A stretch of 64,000 bases of DNA from Gentiana macrophylla (GCA_026214975.1 CM047815.1:80372800-80436799), one strand, 5' to 3'; numbered from the stretch's first letter, positions 33,430-46,295 are shown. Translations and numbers: made by a program. Notes: generated from the letters alone by a model not told the origin.

Positions 33430-33434
33430 CTTGG

Positions 33435-34112
33435 CAACAACAAGTGTTCCCTCACTCAGAGCCCAAGTCTAACATTGAAATTTTGTTAGAGAAATCTATA
33501 GAGAGAAGAGAGAAATTTTCTAGAGAAATGGCACACCTATTGTGTCCTGCTCCAGAAAAAAGGGAACTAACTTTGGGAGAATTGGTTGCACATAATCGCC
33601 ATGTTCTTGAAGATGAAAGGGAAACGGAGATGATGGCGATTCAAGAGCAGGGGGCCGACCTTGAAAGTCGTGGGGATGAAAACTGTGATCCTTATGAGAT
33701 CCCACATTGTCGTGATCTAAATGTTTTCGGTGATGATTTCTCGAAGACCGCTGAGTGTTTAGGCCTCCGAATTAACAAGAGTGAAGCCACATGGAAATTC
33801 GAACCATCTTCACAAGATAACGGTGCAATAATTCCAGATTCAACATTGATTAGCCAAGAAAAGGATGAAAAGGGAGGTAACAATATTGTTCTTGATTCTA
33901 ATTCATTTGATAATGTTAGTTATCCGTCCTTGAATAGTGATGTTGAATTCATTAATGTTGAGCATATCGAGTATATTGATGTTGCACCTCTACTAGACCA
34001 TATTTCTCTTAGATTTGTCATGAGCATTGATAAAGAGATTAATAAATTGTTAAGTGGCACCTCGTTCCTTAGAGCTAAAATGATTAATCGCTTTTTAAGA
34101 AGACGTGATTAG
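33435..34112 (+). pseudogene. gag: Family A gag, copy 2, C-terminal part
   Basis: It continues the ORF cut at 24461 and 31837. It is almost identical to copy 1 from VFPHSEPKSNIEILLEKSIE to RFLRRRD, where a tag stop replaces the tat of copy 1, so the predicted protein lacks the last 32 residues. One codon more (AAG, Lys) than copy 1 occurs after LRIN. Confidence 0.85.
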
Positions 34113-34559
34113 AGGCTCCCAATACTATATCTGAAAATCCTTGTTAATATCCTTGATATGTGGAAAAAAATGCAAAGGGATGCCCTTTTGGTTTAGTCCT
34201 CCTTGAAAATGGTGTTTTACAGATAGTCACCAAGACTATAAATTCGAGAATGTGTTTTTCTTTTTTCTTTTTTTTTTTCTTGTTTAATGAAAAAATAACG
34301 GATGATAGTTTTCTTCTCGGTGCATTGGTTTTGGTTTGTTTTGTCTTGTGTCGTCTTGGTTTTTGGTGTCGGTTTTTGTAGCCAAGTAACTTGCAAAAGA
34401 GGAACTTGTGAATTCAGAGGCCATGGAGTGGAATAATTAGCATTGAGAAAGCCACGATCGAGGTGAAAGGAAATTTCGAGGTGTGATTTGAGACCGTCTT
34501 TTAAAGCAAAGCAGGGGTGACCAAAAGATAAATAAATAAATAAAATTGTAGCAGCTTTG

Positions 34560-34602
<43 letters not shown>

Positions 34603-34882
34603 AGGGGTCACAATTAACGTGAGTTACACACTAGGATGTGATTTTTATCACACCCTATGATTCTCATGTCGCAAGAAAAAAAATTAAAATATAAAATAAA
34701 AAAAATAAAAAAGAAAGAGACGTACCTGTTGCCAAAAAAAAGGAGAAGCGTACGAATCATTTTTTTTTTTTTCTATTTTACTATTATTATTTTTTATTTT
34801 CTTTTCTTTACTTTTCCTCAAATCTCAAAAAAAAAAAAAAAAAGCGTACTGCTAGTTTTTTTTTGTTTCCATTTTTTTTCTA
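34113..34882 (+). other. I2 non-coding region up to the MULE
   Basis: Collinear with 14691-15450 of I1. It has an A tract of over 30 bases (about 34566-34600) and the hairpin aggatgtgat-tttt-atcacaccct at about 34633-34656. No gene. Confidence 0.7.
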
Positions 34883-35039
34883 GTGTTATTTGTTTATAAG
34901 GACGTGTTTTGATACTTAATTAGGCACTTAGGACACCCAAAAAAGATCATCGTTTATAAGGACAAAATAATAATGCTTGGACAAAATTAACCCTACCCAT
35001 CTCTAAACAAAAACGCCATCAGCTGCGCGGCTATCAAAT

Positions 35040-35860
35040 ACTCAAAGAATAAAAAAAGAAAATGAAGAGGGAAAGAACAGACGCAGCACAAACGATGACT
35101 TCATCTTTCAGCCTTAACCGCTGCCGGTAACTTCACTGTCAGGACGGCACTTTCGATTTCCTCTCTATCTACATCTTTGCAAATAATTTACATCATTGAT
35201 TGATTTTTATTTTTCGATTTCTTGCTGGATTTTTCTACTTTTTCTTTAAAGATAAAAATTGTTCATGTTGATTGACAAAGTAGTGTTTGTTGTAGAACTG
35301 ATTTTTCCCCCCAAAATTCAATTAGACGCTTAATGCTTTCTGTGATTAGTGATTACCTTTTTCTTGGCTTTTGTTGGATTGCTACCGGTTCTGTTTGTGT
35401 GTATCCAAAAAAAAAATTTAATTCTTTTTTTGGATCAATTACATGTTTTTATGGTCAAATTGGATATATGTTGATATGCTGCTCTGTGGTGATCTTCTGA
35501 AAAAAAAAACCAGAAAAAAACGTGCTAGGCAAATTTTATTTCATAGGAGCTTTATTGAACAATATATGGTCTCTTATTGTCAAAAATCAATGTACTATAT
35601 TTTATTTCATAGGCTACTTTTCTGCTTTGTTTGGGCTTACATTCACTCTTTTTTTTTTGTGCCTCGCTATCTTGGAAAATCTGCTATTGTTGCTTCGACT
35701 CATCTCTTTGGTTTACCTAGTGATTTTCTTTGTTGATGGCCTGCTTCGGAGGTCCGATCCTCTTTGTTGGTTTGGTTAGTTTGGGGCTGTAGTTTCTATG
35801 GATTCCCTTGTTTCTTGCTTCACTTCTAGAATCGCTTAAAATCATATGCTCACTATGTGT
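35040..35860 (+). other. Gene-like filling of the MULE
   Basis: Text near 35060-35180 (gaagagggaaagaac to ctctctatctacatctttgc) looks like a promoter/5' UTR, and 35640-35780 has an open stretch around PRYLGKSAIVASTHLFGLPS. I recognise neither. The element could be a Pack-MULE carrying host fragments. Confidence 0.3.
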
Positions 35861-36109
35861 AACTAACTTTCCCTAGTGAATTTAGTGCTTGTGTGGTTTT
35901 CCCTTTTGAGTTTTATGAGAATTGAGGAATTACCTAAAGTTTAGAATGAGTAATGATCCGGACACAACCGTTGTGACACAACGAGTGTCACATCATGTAT
36001 CGACACCGTTGATCATGATGTAATAATGATCAATTAGTTTAACATGCATCACCTTGAAACAAAGAAAGCAAAGATATACGTTGATGGTGGGTTTGTGTAT
36101 GATTTGGCG

Positions 36110-36910
36110 AGGTCACTGCATAAAATGCCAATGTCACTGCATAAATTGTTGATGTCACTGCATAAAATGCTAATGTCACTGCATAAATTGCCGATGTCGC
36201 CGCATAAAAGTTGATGTCATCGCATATCCGATTGCCGATGTCATCGCGATAAATTGTTGATGTCACGCGATATATGATTGCCGATGTCGCGATAAAATGT
36301 TGATGTCACTGCATATATGATTGCCGATGTAACTGCATAAAAAATATGAATTAAGGTGAAAGATTTATGTTGATCGTAGTTTTATATCAAAAGATATAAC
36401 CATTTGAAGTCGATTTTATGAAGAAAGCAAATCGATTTTATGAAATTAAGTCGGAAAAATATCAAATGTCATCATGGTGTTGTTTTATCAAATGTCACCG
36501 TGCATCCCGGTGATCATTGCATCTCGATGGTCTCTGATCGCGGTGTCTCTCAGATCGGGGAGGCCACTTCATCGCGTGTATATCGTGATCGGGTGGCCAT
36601 TTGATCGCGGTGTCACTTCATCGCGATGTCTCTCGCATATATGATTGCCGATGTAACTACATAAATTGTTGATGTCATTCATACATGATTGTTGATGTCA
36701 CTGCATAAAATGTTGATGTCACTGCATATCTGATTGCCGATGTCACTGCATAAATTGTTGATGTCACGCATATATGATTACCGATGTCACTGCATAGATG
36801 ATTGTCGATGTCAATGCATCGCGGTGTCTCTGCATCGAGGTGATCAATGCATCGCGGTGGTCACTGCATCGCGGTGGTCAATGGATGGTCAATGCATCAC
36901 GGTGGTCAAT
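36110..36910 (+). repeat. Degenerate minisatellite inside the MULE
   Basis: A unit of about 20-24 bp built on gatgtcactgcataaattg, with an alternate form containing catatatgattgcc, repeats at about 36110-36345 and again at 36640-36800. It grades into cgcggtggtcaatgcat units up to 36910. Many units read cgcat where others have ctgcat. Confidence 0.8.
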
Positions 36911-37258
36911 GAAAAAAAAGAAAAATAAATTTCACCGTAAATTAAATTAAAAAAAATAAAAAGATGTCATTCAACGTCTAGGAAATAAATATTAAAAAAA
37001 AAAAAAAAAAACCACAAAACTTCCAACGTCCAACAGGAAATAAAAAAGAAAAAAATAGATATACATTCATATACATTCAGCGTTCTCCTTTTGCCGTTTT
37101 TTTTTATTTTTTTTTTATTTTTATTTTTTATCTTCATTAAGGGTATTTGGGTCTATCTACCTAATTTTTGTCCTTATAACTAAGTGTTTGTTTTGGATGT
37201 CCTTTTTGCCTAAATAAGTCCAAAATACGTCCTTTTCAATAATTGTCCCTTTTTTCTA

Positions 37259-39032
37259 TTTTATTATTATTTTATTTTCTTTCCTCAACCTTCTTCAAGC
37301 CTCCCCTATACATAAAAATTCTTCCCACCACCTGCGGTCAACCACCATTCCAGTCACCGGAAAACGACCACCCGACCTTTCCGACCACAACCGCTTGCCG
37401 GAATCCGGCCAATGACAATCATTAACACAGATTCTTCGAGAGCTGAACGACGTGCTTGCCCCCCTGCTTGCTCGTGCTCCCTCTTCGATCCGTCTGACGT
37501 TCTGGCAACACGATTCGGTGAGTTTCATTCCTACCCTCACTTGCATTTCATTTATTTACATTGGGGACAATGTAATATTTACGTGTGGGGGCGGGTCACT
37601 TGTGTAGTTTCCTTGGTTGCTATTCGAGTCTTTTGTCTTAGGGTCAATAAAAAAATAAAAAATAAAATTTAGGGGTCAATATAAATCGTAGAGTCTTAGT
37701 CAGTGTCAGTCGAGTCAGTTTGTGTCATTTTATCTTGATGGTTTTGGTGATCACACATAGCTACTTTAGATGAGGTTTGCAATGCATGAAAATTGATATG
37801 GTTTGTTCTGACAAGAGAAATGCATGATATGGAGTGAAAAATCCTTTTTAGACAATCATGTTTAAAAGTGTCATTATTTTTTTTAGGAAATAATAGAGTT
37901 TGAGTGAATAGACAATATTGACCCGGTGAGGTATTGTTTCGGCCATTTGACTGACCACTTCAGTCTCACCTTAAATTTGTGCGTATTTTCTCTCCCTTGG
38001 ATTTGTTCCTTTAGAACTTGTGTTGAGTCTTGTTGACGTTACTTTGGTATGTGCAAACATGTAGAAATGATTGAGGCATTCGTTTCTACCTTGCACTACA
38101 TTATATATCTTATACCTTTCGAGCTTGATCTTTATTACACTATTTTTCCCACTTTATCTCACTTCCACTACACCATACATTGAACAATCCCTAAAAGAGG
38201 TAGCCCAATTCTTTTCACCCAACCATAGGACTATTTGGGGCATGTGGCTATTAAATTTCTTGTACGCAGTATGCAATGATCAAGCTTGGGGGAAATCCAT
38301 ACCGGTACTACGTGTTCATTTCTTAGATTGAAAAAAAAGTATGAAAAAAAATCTGAAAACTGAAAGAAAAAAAAGAAAAAGAGTCAATAAAGGAGGCAAT
38401 CTAAAAAATAACCTCCTAAATCTAGTTTGTTTTAATTATTAGGAATAAAGAGGGAGTTGTATCATTATTCTCCCAAAGTAGGAAATTTATCCTTTGTATT
38501 TTCTTTGGTTTGGAAATAACGCGTTGGACCCCCTTGCACTTGTGTGATGCTGAAGTTTAATAATCATGTGTCTCGCTAGTTCTAATGGTTTTGCCATCTC
38601 TTATACATTTTCCTACACCTATCACTTATCACTTTCTTTTTCTTACTTGGGCTATCCTCACTTACCATTTTTTATTTCCCCCAAAGACCTTATGATTTAT
38701 GTGTTGCACAATGCCTTGGTGATTGATATGAGACGATATACAAGCATATAGTAGGGCATTTTTTATTAAATGAGCTTGAGAGTTTAGCCACCCCACAAAT
38801 ATTGAGCGTTGAGTGATTTATCCCGTGAGGATCTATTTGCTTGGTCTATGTTGTTTTCCATTGACAATTTTTGTTCATTTTTGCTCATGATACAATAAAA
38901 AGGATTAGTTAGTCTATATATTGTGTTTTGAATGTTGGGATGAACTTTATTAATGCTCGTGTGTTGTGCATCTTTGTCTAATGCTATGTCATGTGTGATC
39001 TTCTTAGTCCGTCTAGTCTTGAGTCCTTTTAT
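37259..39032 (+). other. I2 3' non-coding region
   Basis: It resumes family A text, collinear with 15450-17242: GC-rich segment with donor-like cgattcg/gtgag (about 37517), hairpin plus G tract at about 37556-37596, and the untranslated tail. No convincing gene. Confidence 0.7.
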
Positions 39033-39070
39033 TTGCTTGGGGACAAGCAAGGTTTAAGCTTGGGGGAATT
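39033..39070 (+). other. Pre-PPT hairpin and polypurine tract, before LTR3
   Basis: ttgcttg-ggga-caagcaa followed by agcttgggggaatt. Confidence 0.75.
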
Positions 39071-40512
39071 TGATAAGTCCACCATATGTGGTTATTCTTG
39101 GATTGTTTTGGCCCGTTTTAATGCCTATTAATTTTTTGATATTCATATGATAAATTGCCTTTTTGGACTAGATTACTACTGTGGCTTTGATATTTTGCAG
39201 ATAGATGAATCTGAACATAAAAGGCAATGAAAATGAGCTATAAAGGAGTCAAAGTCGTGGAGGCATGAAGAATATCAGACCCAGGTGTGAAAGAAATGAA
39301 TAGGGTGTGTAAAATGCAGAAACTATTCAGAATTTCTACAGGCAACGAAATGTTCTGATTGGTGGACACAACTTCCAACGTAATTTTCATGTTGTGCAAA
39401 TTTGGTTGGAAAGAAGATTTACACGTGTATTTTTAGGGGATTTTATTTGAGGAGATAAATTACACAATTTGAATTAAGAAAAATTTCTATTTATCCTAAA
39501 ATAATTTCCTTAAATTGGAAAATCATCAGAGACTCCAATTACATACTTTTAGGCGTGAATTGCAAATTCCCAATCCCATCTACTATTTTTCTCCCAACTT
39601 TTGAAGAACAATATTTTTGCTTAGGGCTCGAGAACTAAGAACGTTTCGTGAATTTCTTGGTTATATGATATTTGTGAGACAATTCTATTTCCATTTTCTT
39701 AATTTTCTTCCTTTTATTTTATTTTTACGTTTCACAATGCCTAAATCCACGCTTTTTGTGATCACTTTGATTATGCGCGAGTAGATTTAATTTTCTAGGA
39801 TTAGGAGAGCCCGGTAAATGGATATATGAGTTAAAGATTCGAATTTTCCTATTATTATGAATCGATATGCCTTTGTATTGATTTTGGTGTGCTATTTCGT
39901 ATGAATTTATAGATTGATGGATCGAAAGATGAATTTCCATTTGTTTATATGAAGAATTTATTATCAATTAGGTGATGGACTGAAAGGTGAAGTTTAATTG
40001 ATATGTTAGAACCCTAATTTCAATCAAGAAAATTCATGAGAGCAAAAGTTAATTGAAATTTCTTGTCACAATAAGAATAATGATGTTTTAATGGGTCTAG
40101 ATTAAGTTAATGAGCGAGAAATCGGATTTAATATTAATTTAGGCACGATTAATAGTAGTTCGAAAGAATATTGTTAGTCATTTTTGATTATTCGTCAACA
40201 TAAGTAAAAATTCATAATAAATGGAAATGTCGTTGTAAAAATCATATATTCATTACTGTGGTAATCCAACATCCTAGAAGTTCTTCCAACTTGGTTTTTA
40301 GCAATTTCTTGGACTTGCGTTGAGTTTTAAATAGGACCTTAGTTTTAGTTATTTTATAATTCAAAACACCATAATTTTATTAGTTTAGCTAATATAAATT
40401 GATAACTATTCGGTGATTTTTCCAAGTCCATGGGATCGACATCATAAGATCTACTCGATAAGTTCGTGTCTTTGCGGAAAGATTTAGTGATTAAAGTGAA
40501 AATCACACAACA
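39071..40512 (+). repeat. Family A LTR3 (shared by I2 and I3)
   Basis: 1442 bp, tgataagtccacc to cacacaaca. The conserved ccctgtgggatcgac block has small losses near 40430. Confidence 0.9.
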
Positions 40513-40519
40513 AGTTTTC

Positions 40520-40537
40520 TGGCGCCGTTGCCGGGGA
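40520..40537 (+). other. Primer-binding site of I3 (tRNA-Asp)
   Basis: tggcgccgttgccgggga. Confidence 0.9.
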
Positions 40538-40585
40538 CTTGAGTGTCAACATCGAGCCGGTTGTTAATTTTGTTAGACTAGACTT

Positions 40586-40757
40586 TCTCACCATAGCAAG
40601 CTGCACCTTGCTACGGTGAAGCTCGGTGCAATGGAGGTTATTCATCCCACCAATGGAATACTTATGACAATTATGGTGCGAGTTATGAGAATCATTTCCA
40701 ATATAGCCACAACTATGCACCAACATACAATGGTGGGAGGAGTAACTATCCTTATTC
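40586..40757 (+). pseudogene. gag: Family A gag, copy 3, deletion remnant with leader hairpin
   Basis: The leader hairpin (40586-40619) is joined through shared gtga to the middle of the knuckle region (agctcggtgcaatgg), removing the gag start. A second join at about 40757 links SNYPY codons to the non-coding tract after the gag end, removing about 1.1 kb. Only about 46 codons remain, so unit 3 cannot make Gag. Confidence 0.85.
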
Positions 40758-42956
40758 CGGTGGAGACTAAAAGATAAATAAATAAATAAAATTGCAACAG
40801 CTTTGCTTTCAAAAAAAAAAAAGGGTCACAATTAACGTGAGTTACGAATTACACACTAGAATGTGATTTTTATCACACTCTATGGTTCTCTTGTCTCAAG
40901 AAAAAAAATTAAAATATAAAATAAAAAAATGAAAGAGAAAGAGACGTACCTGTTGCCAAAAAAAAAAGGAGAAGCGTACGTATCATTTTTTTTTCTTTCT
41001 ATTTTACTATTATTATTTTTTATTTTCTTTTCTTTTCTTTTCCTCAAATCTCAAGTTCTCACAAAAAAAAAAAAAAAAAAAAAAACGTACTGCTAGTTTC
41101 TTTTTCTTTCCATTTTTTTTTTCTATTTTATTATTATTTTATTTTCTTTCCTCAACCTTCTTCAAGCCTCCCCTGTACACCAAAATTCTTCCCACCACCT
41201 GCGGTCAACCACCATTCCGGTCACCGGAAAACGACCACCCCACCTTTCCGACCACCACCGCTTGCCGGAATCCGGCCAATGACCATCATTAACACAGATT
41301 CTTCGAGAGCTGAACGACGTGCTTGCCCCCCCTGCTTGCTCGTGCTCCCTCTTCGATCCGCCTGACGTTCTGGCAACACGATTCGGTGAGTTTCATTCTT
41401 ACCCTCACTTGCATTTCATTTATTTACATTGGGGACAATGTAATATTTACGTGTGGGGGCGGGTCACTTGTGTAGTTTTCTTGGTTGCTATTCGAGTCTT
41501 TTGTCTTAGGGTCAATAAAAAAATAAAAAATAAAATTTAGGGGTCAATATAAGTCTTCGAGTCTTAGTCAGTGTCAGTCGAGTCAGTTTGTGTCATTTTA
41601 TCTTGATGGTTTTGGTGATCACACATAGCTAATTTAGATGTGGTTTGCAATGCATGAAAATTGATATGGTTTGTTTTGACAAGAGAAATGCATGATATGG
41701 AGTGAAAAATCCTTTTTAGACTATCATGTTTAAAAGTGCCATTATTTTCTTTAGGAAATAATAGAGTCTGAGTGAATAGACAATATTGACCCGGTGAGGT
41801 ATTGTTTCGGCCATTTGACTGACCACTTCAGTCTCACCCTAAATTTGTGCGTATTTTCTCTCCCTTGGATTTGTTCCTTTAGAACTTGTGTTGAGTCTTG
41901 TTGACGTTACTTTGGTATGTGCAAACATGTAGAAATGATTGAGGCCTTCGTTTCTACCTTCCACTACATTATATACCTTATACCTTTCGAGCTTGATCTT
42001 TATTACACTATTTTTCCCACGTTATCTCACTTCCACTACACCATACATTGAACAATCTCTAAAAGAGGTAGCCCAATTCTTTTCACCAACCATAGGACTA
42101 TTTGGGGCATGTGGCTATTAAATTTCTTGTACGCAGTATGCAATGATCAAGCTTGGGGGAAATCCATACCGGTACTACGTGTTCGTTTCTTAGATTGAAA
42201 AAAATAAATGATAACCTGAAAAAAAAAATGAAAAAAAAATAGGAAAAAAATAAAATAAAAGAAAAAGAGTCAATAAAGGAGGCAATCTCAAAAATAACAT
42301 CCTAAATCTAGTTTGTTTTAATTATTAGGAATAAAAAGGGAGTTGTATCATTATTCTCCCAATGTAGGAAATTCATCCTTTGTATTTTCTTTGGTTTGGA
42401 AATAACGCGTTGGACCCCCTTGCACTTGTGTGATGTTGAAGTTTAATAATCATGTATCTCGCCAGTTCTAATGGTATTGCCATCTCTTATACATTTTCCT
42501 ACACCTGTCACTTATCACTTTCTTTTTCTTACTTGGGCTATCCTCACTTACCATTTTTTATTTCCCCCAAAGACCTTATGATTTATGTGTTGCACAATGC
42601 CTTGGTGATTGATATGAGACGATATACAAGCATATAGTAGGGCATTTTCAATGGAATGAGCTTGAGAGTTTAGACACCTCACAAATATTGAGCGTTGAGT
42701 GATTTATCCCGTGAGGGTCTATTTGCTTGGTCTATGTTGTTTTCCATTGATAATTTTTGTTCACTTTTGCTCATGATACAATAAAAAAGATTAGTTAGTC
42801 TATATATTGTGTTTTGAATGTTGGGATGAAGTTTATTAATGCTCGTGTGTTGTGCATCTTTGTCTAATGCTATGTCATGTGTGATCTTCTTAGTCCGTCT
42901 AGTCTTGAGTCCTTTTATTTGCTTCGGGACAAGCAAGGTTTAAGCTTGGGGGAGTT
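40758..42956 (+). other. I3 non-coding region with pre-PPT hairpin
   Basis: Collinear with 15104-17280. It keeps the hairpin agaatgtgat-tttt-atcacactct (about 40858-40881), the GC-rich segment (41160-41388), the hairpin plus G tract (about 41420-41465) and the pre-PPT hairpin 42919-42936, with purines up to 42956. No convincing gene. Confidence 0.7.
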
Positions 42957-43026
42957 TGATAAGTCCACCATATGTGGTTATTCTTGGATCGTTTTGGCCC
43001 GTTTTAAAGCCTATTTTGTGATATTC
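42957..43026 (+). repeat. Family A LTR4, first 70 bp
   Basis: It starts tgataagtccacc and is interrupted after gatattc by solo LTR D. Confidence 0.9.
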
Positions 43027-44699
43027 TGATCGTGGTCAATCAGGTTGTAATATACTTGACCACCATAAACCAATACTAGCAAGAGGACTAGGCCCATCGT
43101 AGTATAGCTATAGTGAATCAAGGTCGATCCCACAGGGAACCAATTGTGGGTCATTTCATATATAAACAATTAATTACACATGTCAAGGACATAAAGGCGG
43201 TCTACGACCAACATAGGACAAGAAAAGGTAAAGGACTCGACGCGACACAACACAAATAATGTAATTAACCTCCCAATTATAGTCTTTATCGTTTGGACGT
43301 ACACAATCTATATAACAAACAAGACTTATTAACTATCAATCCGTTTGTATCTCTTTTGAATTGGCTACGGGAGTCATCCTCTTAAACTTGACTTAGCACC
43401 GGTTAGGTTGCTAGATCACTGTGCTACATTACGTGACTTCACCTTTTGGGTATCAATCTCATATAACTTGCACGCTTACGACACTAAGGATGCCGATATT
43501 AATCGTACACCTCGTCTAGGCAACATTCCTATGATTAGGCGTACTTCCTAAGCGATTACTCAAGCTCTTGTCCAACTAGCAATTACCAAGTTATAGTCTC
43601 ATGCTAATCTACGACGTACGTATAAGCAGGTGCATGCAATTCCCGAATATAAACCTACCTAGATAACGCTGAACGCCCGTGAAGAGCAATTCATAAGCCT
43701 ACCTAAGAGTTTTATATTGGTATTTCCTTTTTACACGTTCTAATTAAACTAAGCGAGTAACGTAACCATAGCCATACCTACTGAGATAATAAATTCTATT
43801 AAGTTAACCTAACCATAAAGACGTGGCTATTTAACGGATGAAAACAGGGCTCGGTCGACCGAATAGCTGGGCTCGGTCGACCGAATGGTCTTTTTCCCCC
43901 AGATTACATCCTTGAATGTCTCTTCTCAGCGTTTCTCATACAATACGGATTAAATAGCAATTCGTCAAGCAATTATATAAATTAACATAGATGCACGGTA
44001 ATTAAACAACATAGATTCATACATAGACTCTAGGTAGAGGACGTAGGGTATGTGATCCTCATAAACAAGGCATCGCCACCTCCCTAACGTCATAGCCTAG
44101 ATCTACATCATCTAACTATGAACAATTAACTCAAACGATAAAACTATAATTGGGAGAACTTAATTACGGAAAATAAAAAGACAAGAAAATATACAAGGGC
44201 TTACATATTGAAACCCCGTAAATCTTCAATGCACTCCTATTCTCAAAGCTTATTGTATTGTATAAGAATGAATTGTTATTGAATCATTGATTCCTAATAT
44301 TGTTAATGACAAAGTGTTTATATAGAGGCCTCAGTCGACTTAGAAAACCGACTTAAAATCGAAATCACTAAACCCTAACCGCTTTACTAACGTCTTTGGA
44401 CCTTCTTTGGGCTTTTGGGTGGCTCGGTCGACCGAATAGCTGGGCTCGGTCGACCGAGTGAGCGATCTCGATTGACCGAGTGTACTTTTTCTGCTTGGGC
44501 TTCTCTTGTTCTCTCAGATTGGGCTTCCTGACCGATCGCAATCCATTTGAATCTTCTCCAAATCCATCCAATCACTCACCGCATATATTAAATAAAATAT
44601 GGTTTGTAATACCAAATAATGCAATAAATCATCGAAATACATAATAACGAATCGTAACTCGACGCATATGTAAATTAAGCATATTACGATCTATTATTA
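43027..44699 (-). mobile_element. Solo LTR D, minus strand, main part
   Basis: It inserted in LTR4 with target repeat TATTC (43022-43026 and 55356-55360). The far end lies at 55282-55355, beyond element C. It has the same LTR type as C, diverged: reversed end tgatgacggtcaaa versus tgatgacagttaaa in C, and the same CTCGGTCGACCGAG palindromes (43851-43862, 43873-43884, 44424-44435, 44445-44458). Minus-strand TATA-like box at 44317-44324. No internal region. Confidence 0.85.
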
Positions 44700-46289
44700 T
44701 GATGACAGTTAAAATATACCTGTTTATGTCATCAATTCTAACCTTAAATCGGAGTTAATTATATATATTTCATATTTAATCACGTGTTTATATTTATTAT
44801 TTAATGGTAAGTGATTATTAATATGATAATTGGTATTTAGCTATTTTTTATTATAAAAGAGCAATTAATTGTGTGATAAATGCTGATTTTGCAGATCATG
44901 ATAAATAGGGAAGATAATTACCATACAATCGAGAGATCTCAAGATAAAAGAGAAGAAAATCGGAGTACTAAAGAAAAGATAAATCAGATCAATTCAAAAG
45001 CATGGAGTGGGGAACAAGTCAGACGAACCGAGTGTGAAAACGCGTAAAGAGGGAGGCTCGGTCGACCGAGCCATGCCATTCGGTCGACCGAGTGTGTACG
45101 TTCAGTCATCCGAGCCTGATGTGATAAATGCATGTCAATCTTCTGGATTCTCCCTATGTCGGCTTCAACTCCTATATAAACAGCAGCCACGATGTTGAGA
45201 ACACACACCACTACAACACAAAACAATTCATACAATTTTAGATTTTGAGTTTTATTTTCTTTATGTTCGTACATTGTGGACTCGTCGGATTCTCCGATTA
45301 GGGGAGCGATTAAAGAGTGGGAGTCACTCGCCTTCGAGGGTATGACTATTCAATTATGCAATCTTTATTCGTAGATCTGTTATATTTTATTATGGAGTAA
45401 TTTTATTTGTATTGATTGCGTGATGTAGATTTATTTACGAACCCATGTGTTTAGGTTAGAAACGTTAAGAAGTAATCATGATTTGTTCCGACACAGAACT
45501 GTGTTCGGTCGACCTAGACGTGTCACTCGGTCGCCCGAGTGCTGTCGTTCGGTCGACCGAGCATGGTAATGTGTAGGGCAATATTATGATCGGCTTCGAC
45601 TACGTCAGATTCTCTGAATTGGAATTAAAACGAGTAATTAAACCTGATCAACTTAGTTATTCGTCGTCATAATTTAACATGAAACCTAAAAAGTGATTGT
45701 TACTTAGGATATAGATTGAATCGGCATCTAAGAAGTACGCCTTACCCTAGGAATGTTGCTTAGATGAGGTTACGGGTTATACCGGCATCCCTAGTTTCAT
45801 AATTGTGTCAGAAGTTATATGAGATGGAGGCATTAAAAAGCGAAGTCACGTAATGGAGGCACGATGATTTAGATGGCCTAACCGGAGCTAAATCTACCTT
45901 AGGGGATGACTCCCGTAGTCATAATAATTAATCTTTAACGTTTGTTTTATCTCGTTATCATCCTAATTCACATGGGGGAGTTATAATCTACTAGCGTAAT
46001 CAATACTATTTGTTTAGATAATATCAACCGTATTATCCGTGTTTTAGTAGTCTTTAGTTTGTCTTTGTGGTCTTTTGTGTCTTGTGGTTGTCACTATTTT
46101 ATTTACTGCATTTAGTTGGTCGTAGACCGCCTTTTCAATTTAGTTCTAATAGGATAAAGTTGTGTTTTATTTGTGCCGAGTCTCTGTGGGATCGACCTCG
46201 ACTCTATCTGGCTATACTACAATTGAACCTAGTTCTCTTGCTAGTGTGTTAGTAGGCATCGAGTTAATAATTTAACTTGACCTCAATCA
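44700..46289 (+). repeat. Element C 5' LTR
   Basis: 1590 bp, tgatgacagtt to ctcaatca. TATA box tatataaa at 45173-45180. The conserved block ctgtgggatcgacctcgac is near 46183. Confidence 0.95.
45055..45180 (+). promoter_or_regulatory. Element C palindromes and TATA box
   Basis: A perfect 18-bp palindrome ggctcggtcgaccgagcc (45055-45072) and a 12-bp tcggtcgaccga (45080-45091) stand about 80-120 bp before tatataaa (45173-45180). Further copies lie downstream of the TATA box at about 45502 (decayed), 45530 and 45551-45562, and in the leader at about 46451-46484. Confidence 0.6.
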
Positions 46290-46295
46290 AGTTTT

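Larger units (their letters stand above)
34883..37249. mobile_element. MULE-like DNA transposon, non-autonomous
   Basis: 2367 bp flanked by a 9-bp duplication ttttttcta (34874-34882 and 37250-37258). I1 and I3 are uninterrupted at this point, which proves the insertion. The ends are imperfect inverted repeats of about 90-100 bp: left gtttataaggacgtgttttg and right, reversed, gaaaaggacgtattttgg, both reaching ggacaaaa. A leading G, long inverted repeats and a 9-bp duplication fit Mutator-like elements. No transposase. Confidence 0.75.

Noticed and set aside
34657..34899. Lys/Phe-rich 80-codon frame
   Set aside because: Created by A and T homopolymers at the MULE junction.
36110..36910. CRISPR-like array of regular repeats
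   Set aside because: Units are adjacent and degenerate without unique spacers, and the setting is a plant transposon; it is a minisatellite.
45007..45198. Frames around the element C TATA box
   Set aside because: They run through the palindrome array and promoter and occur on both strands because of the palindromes.
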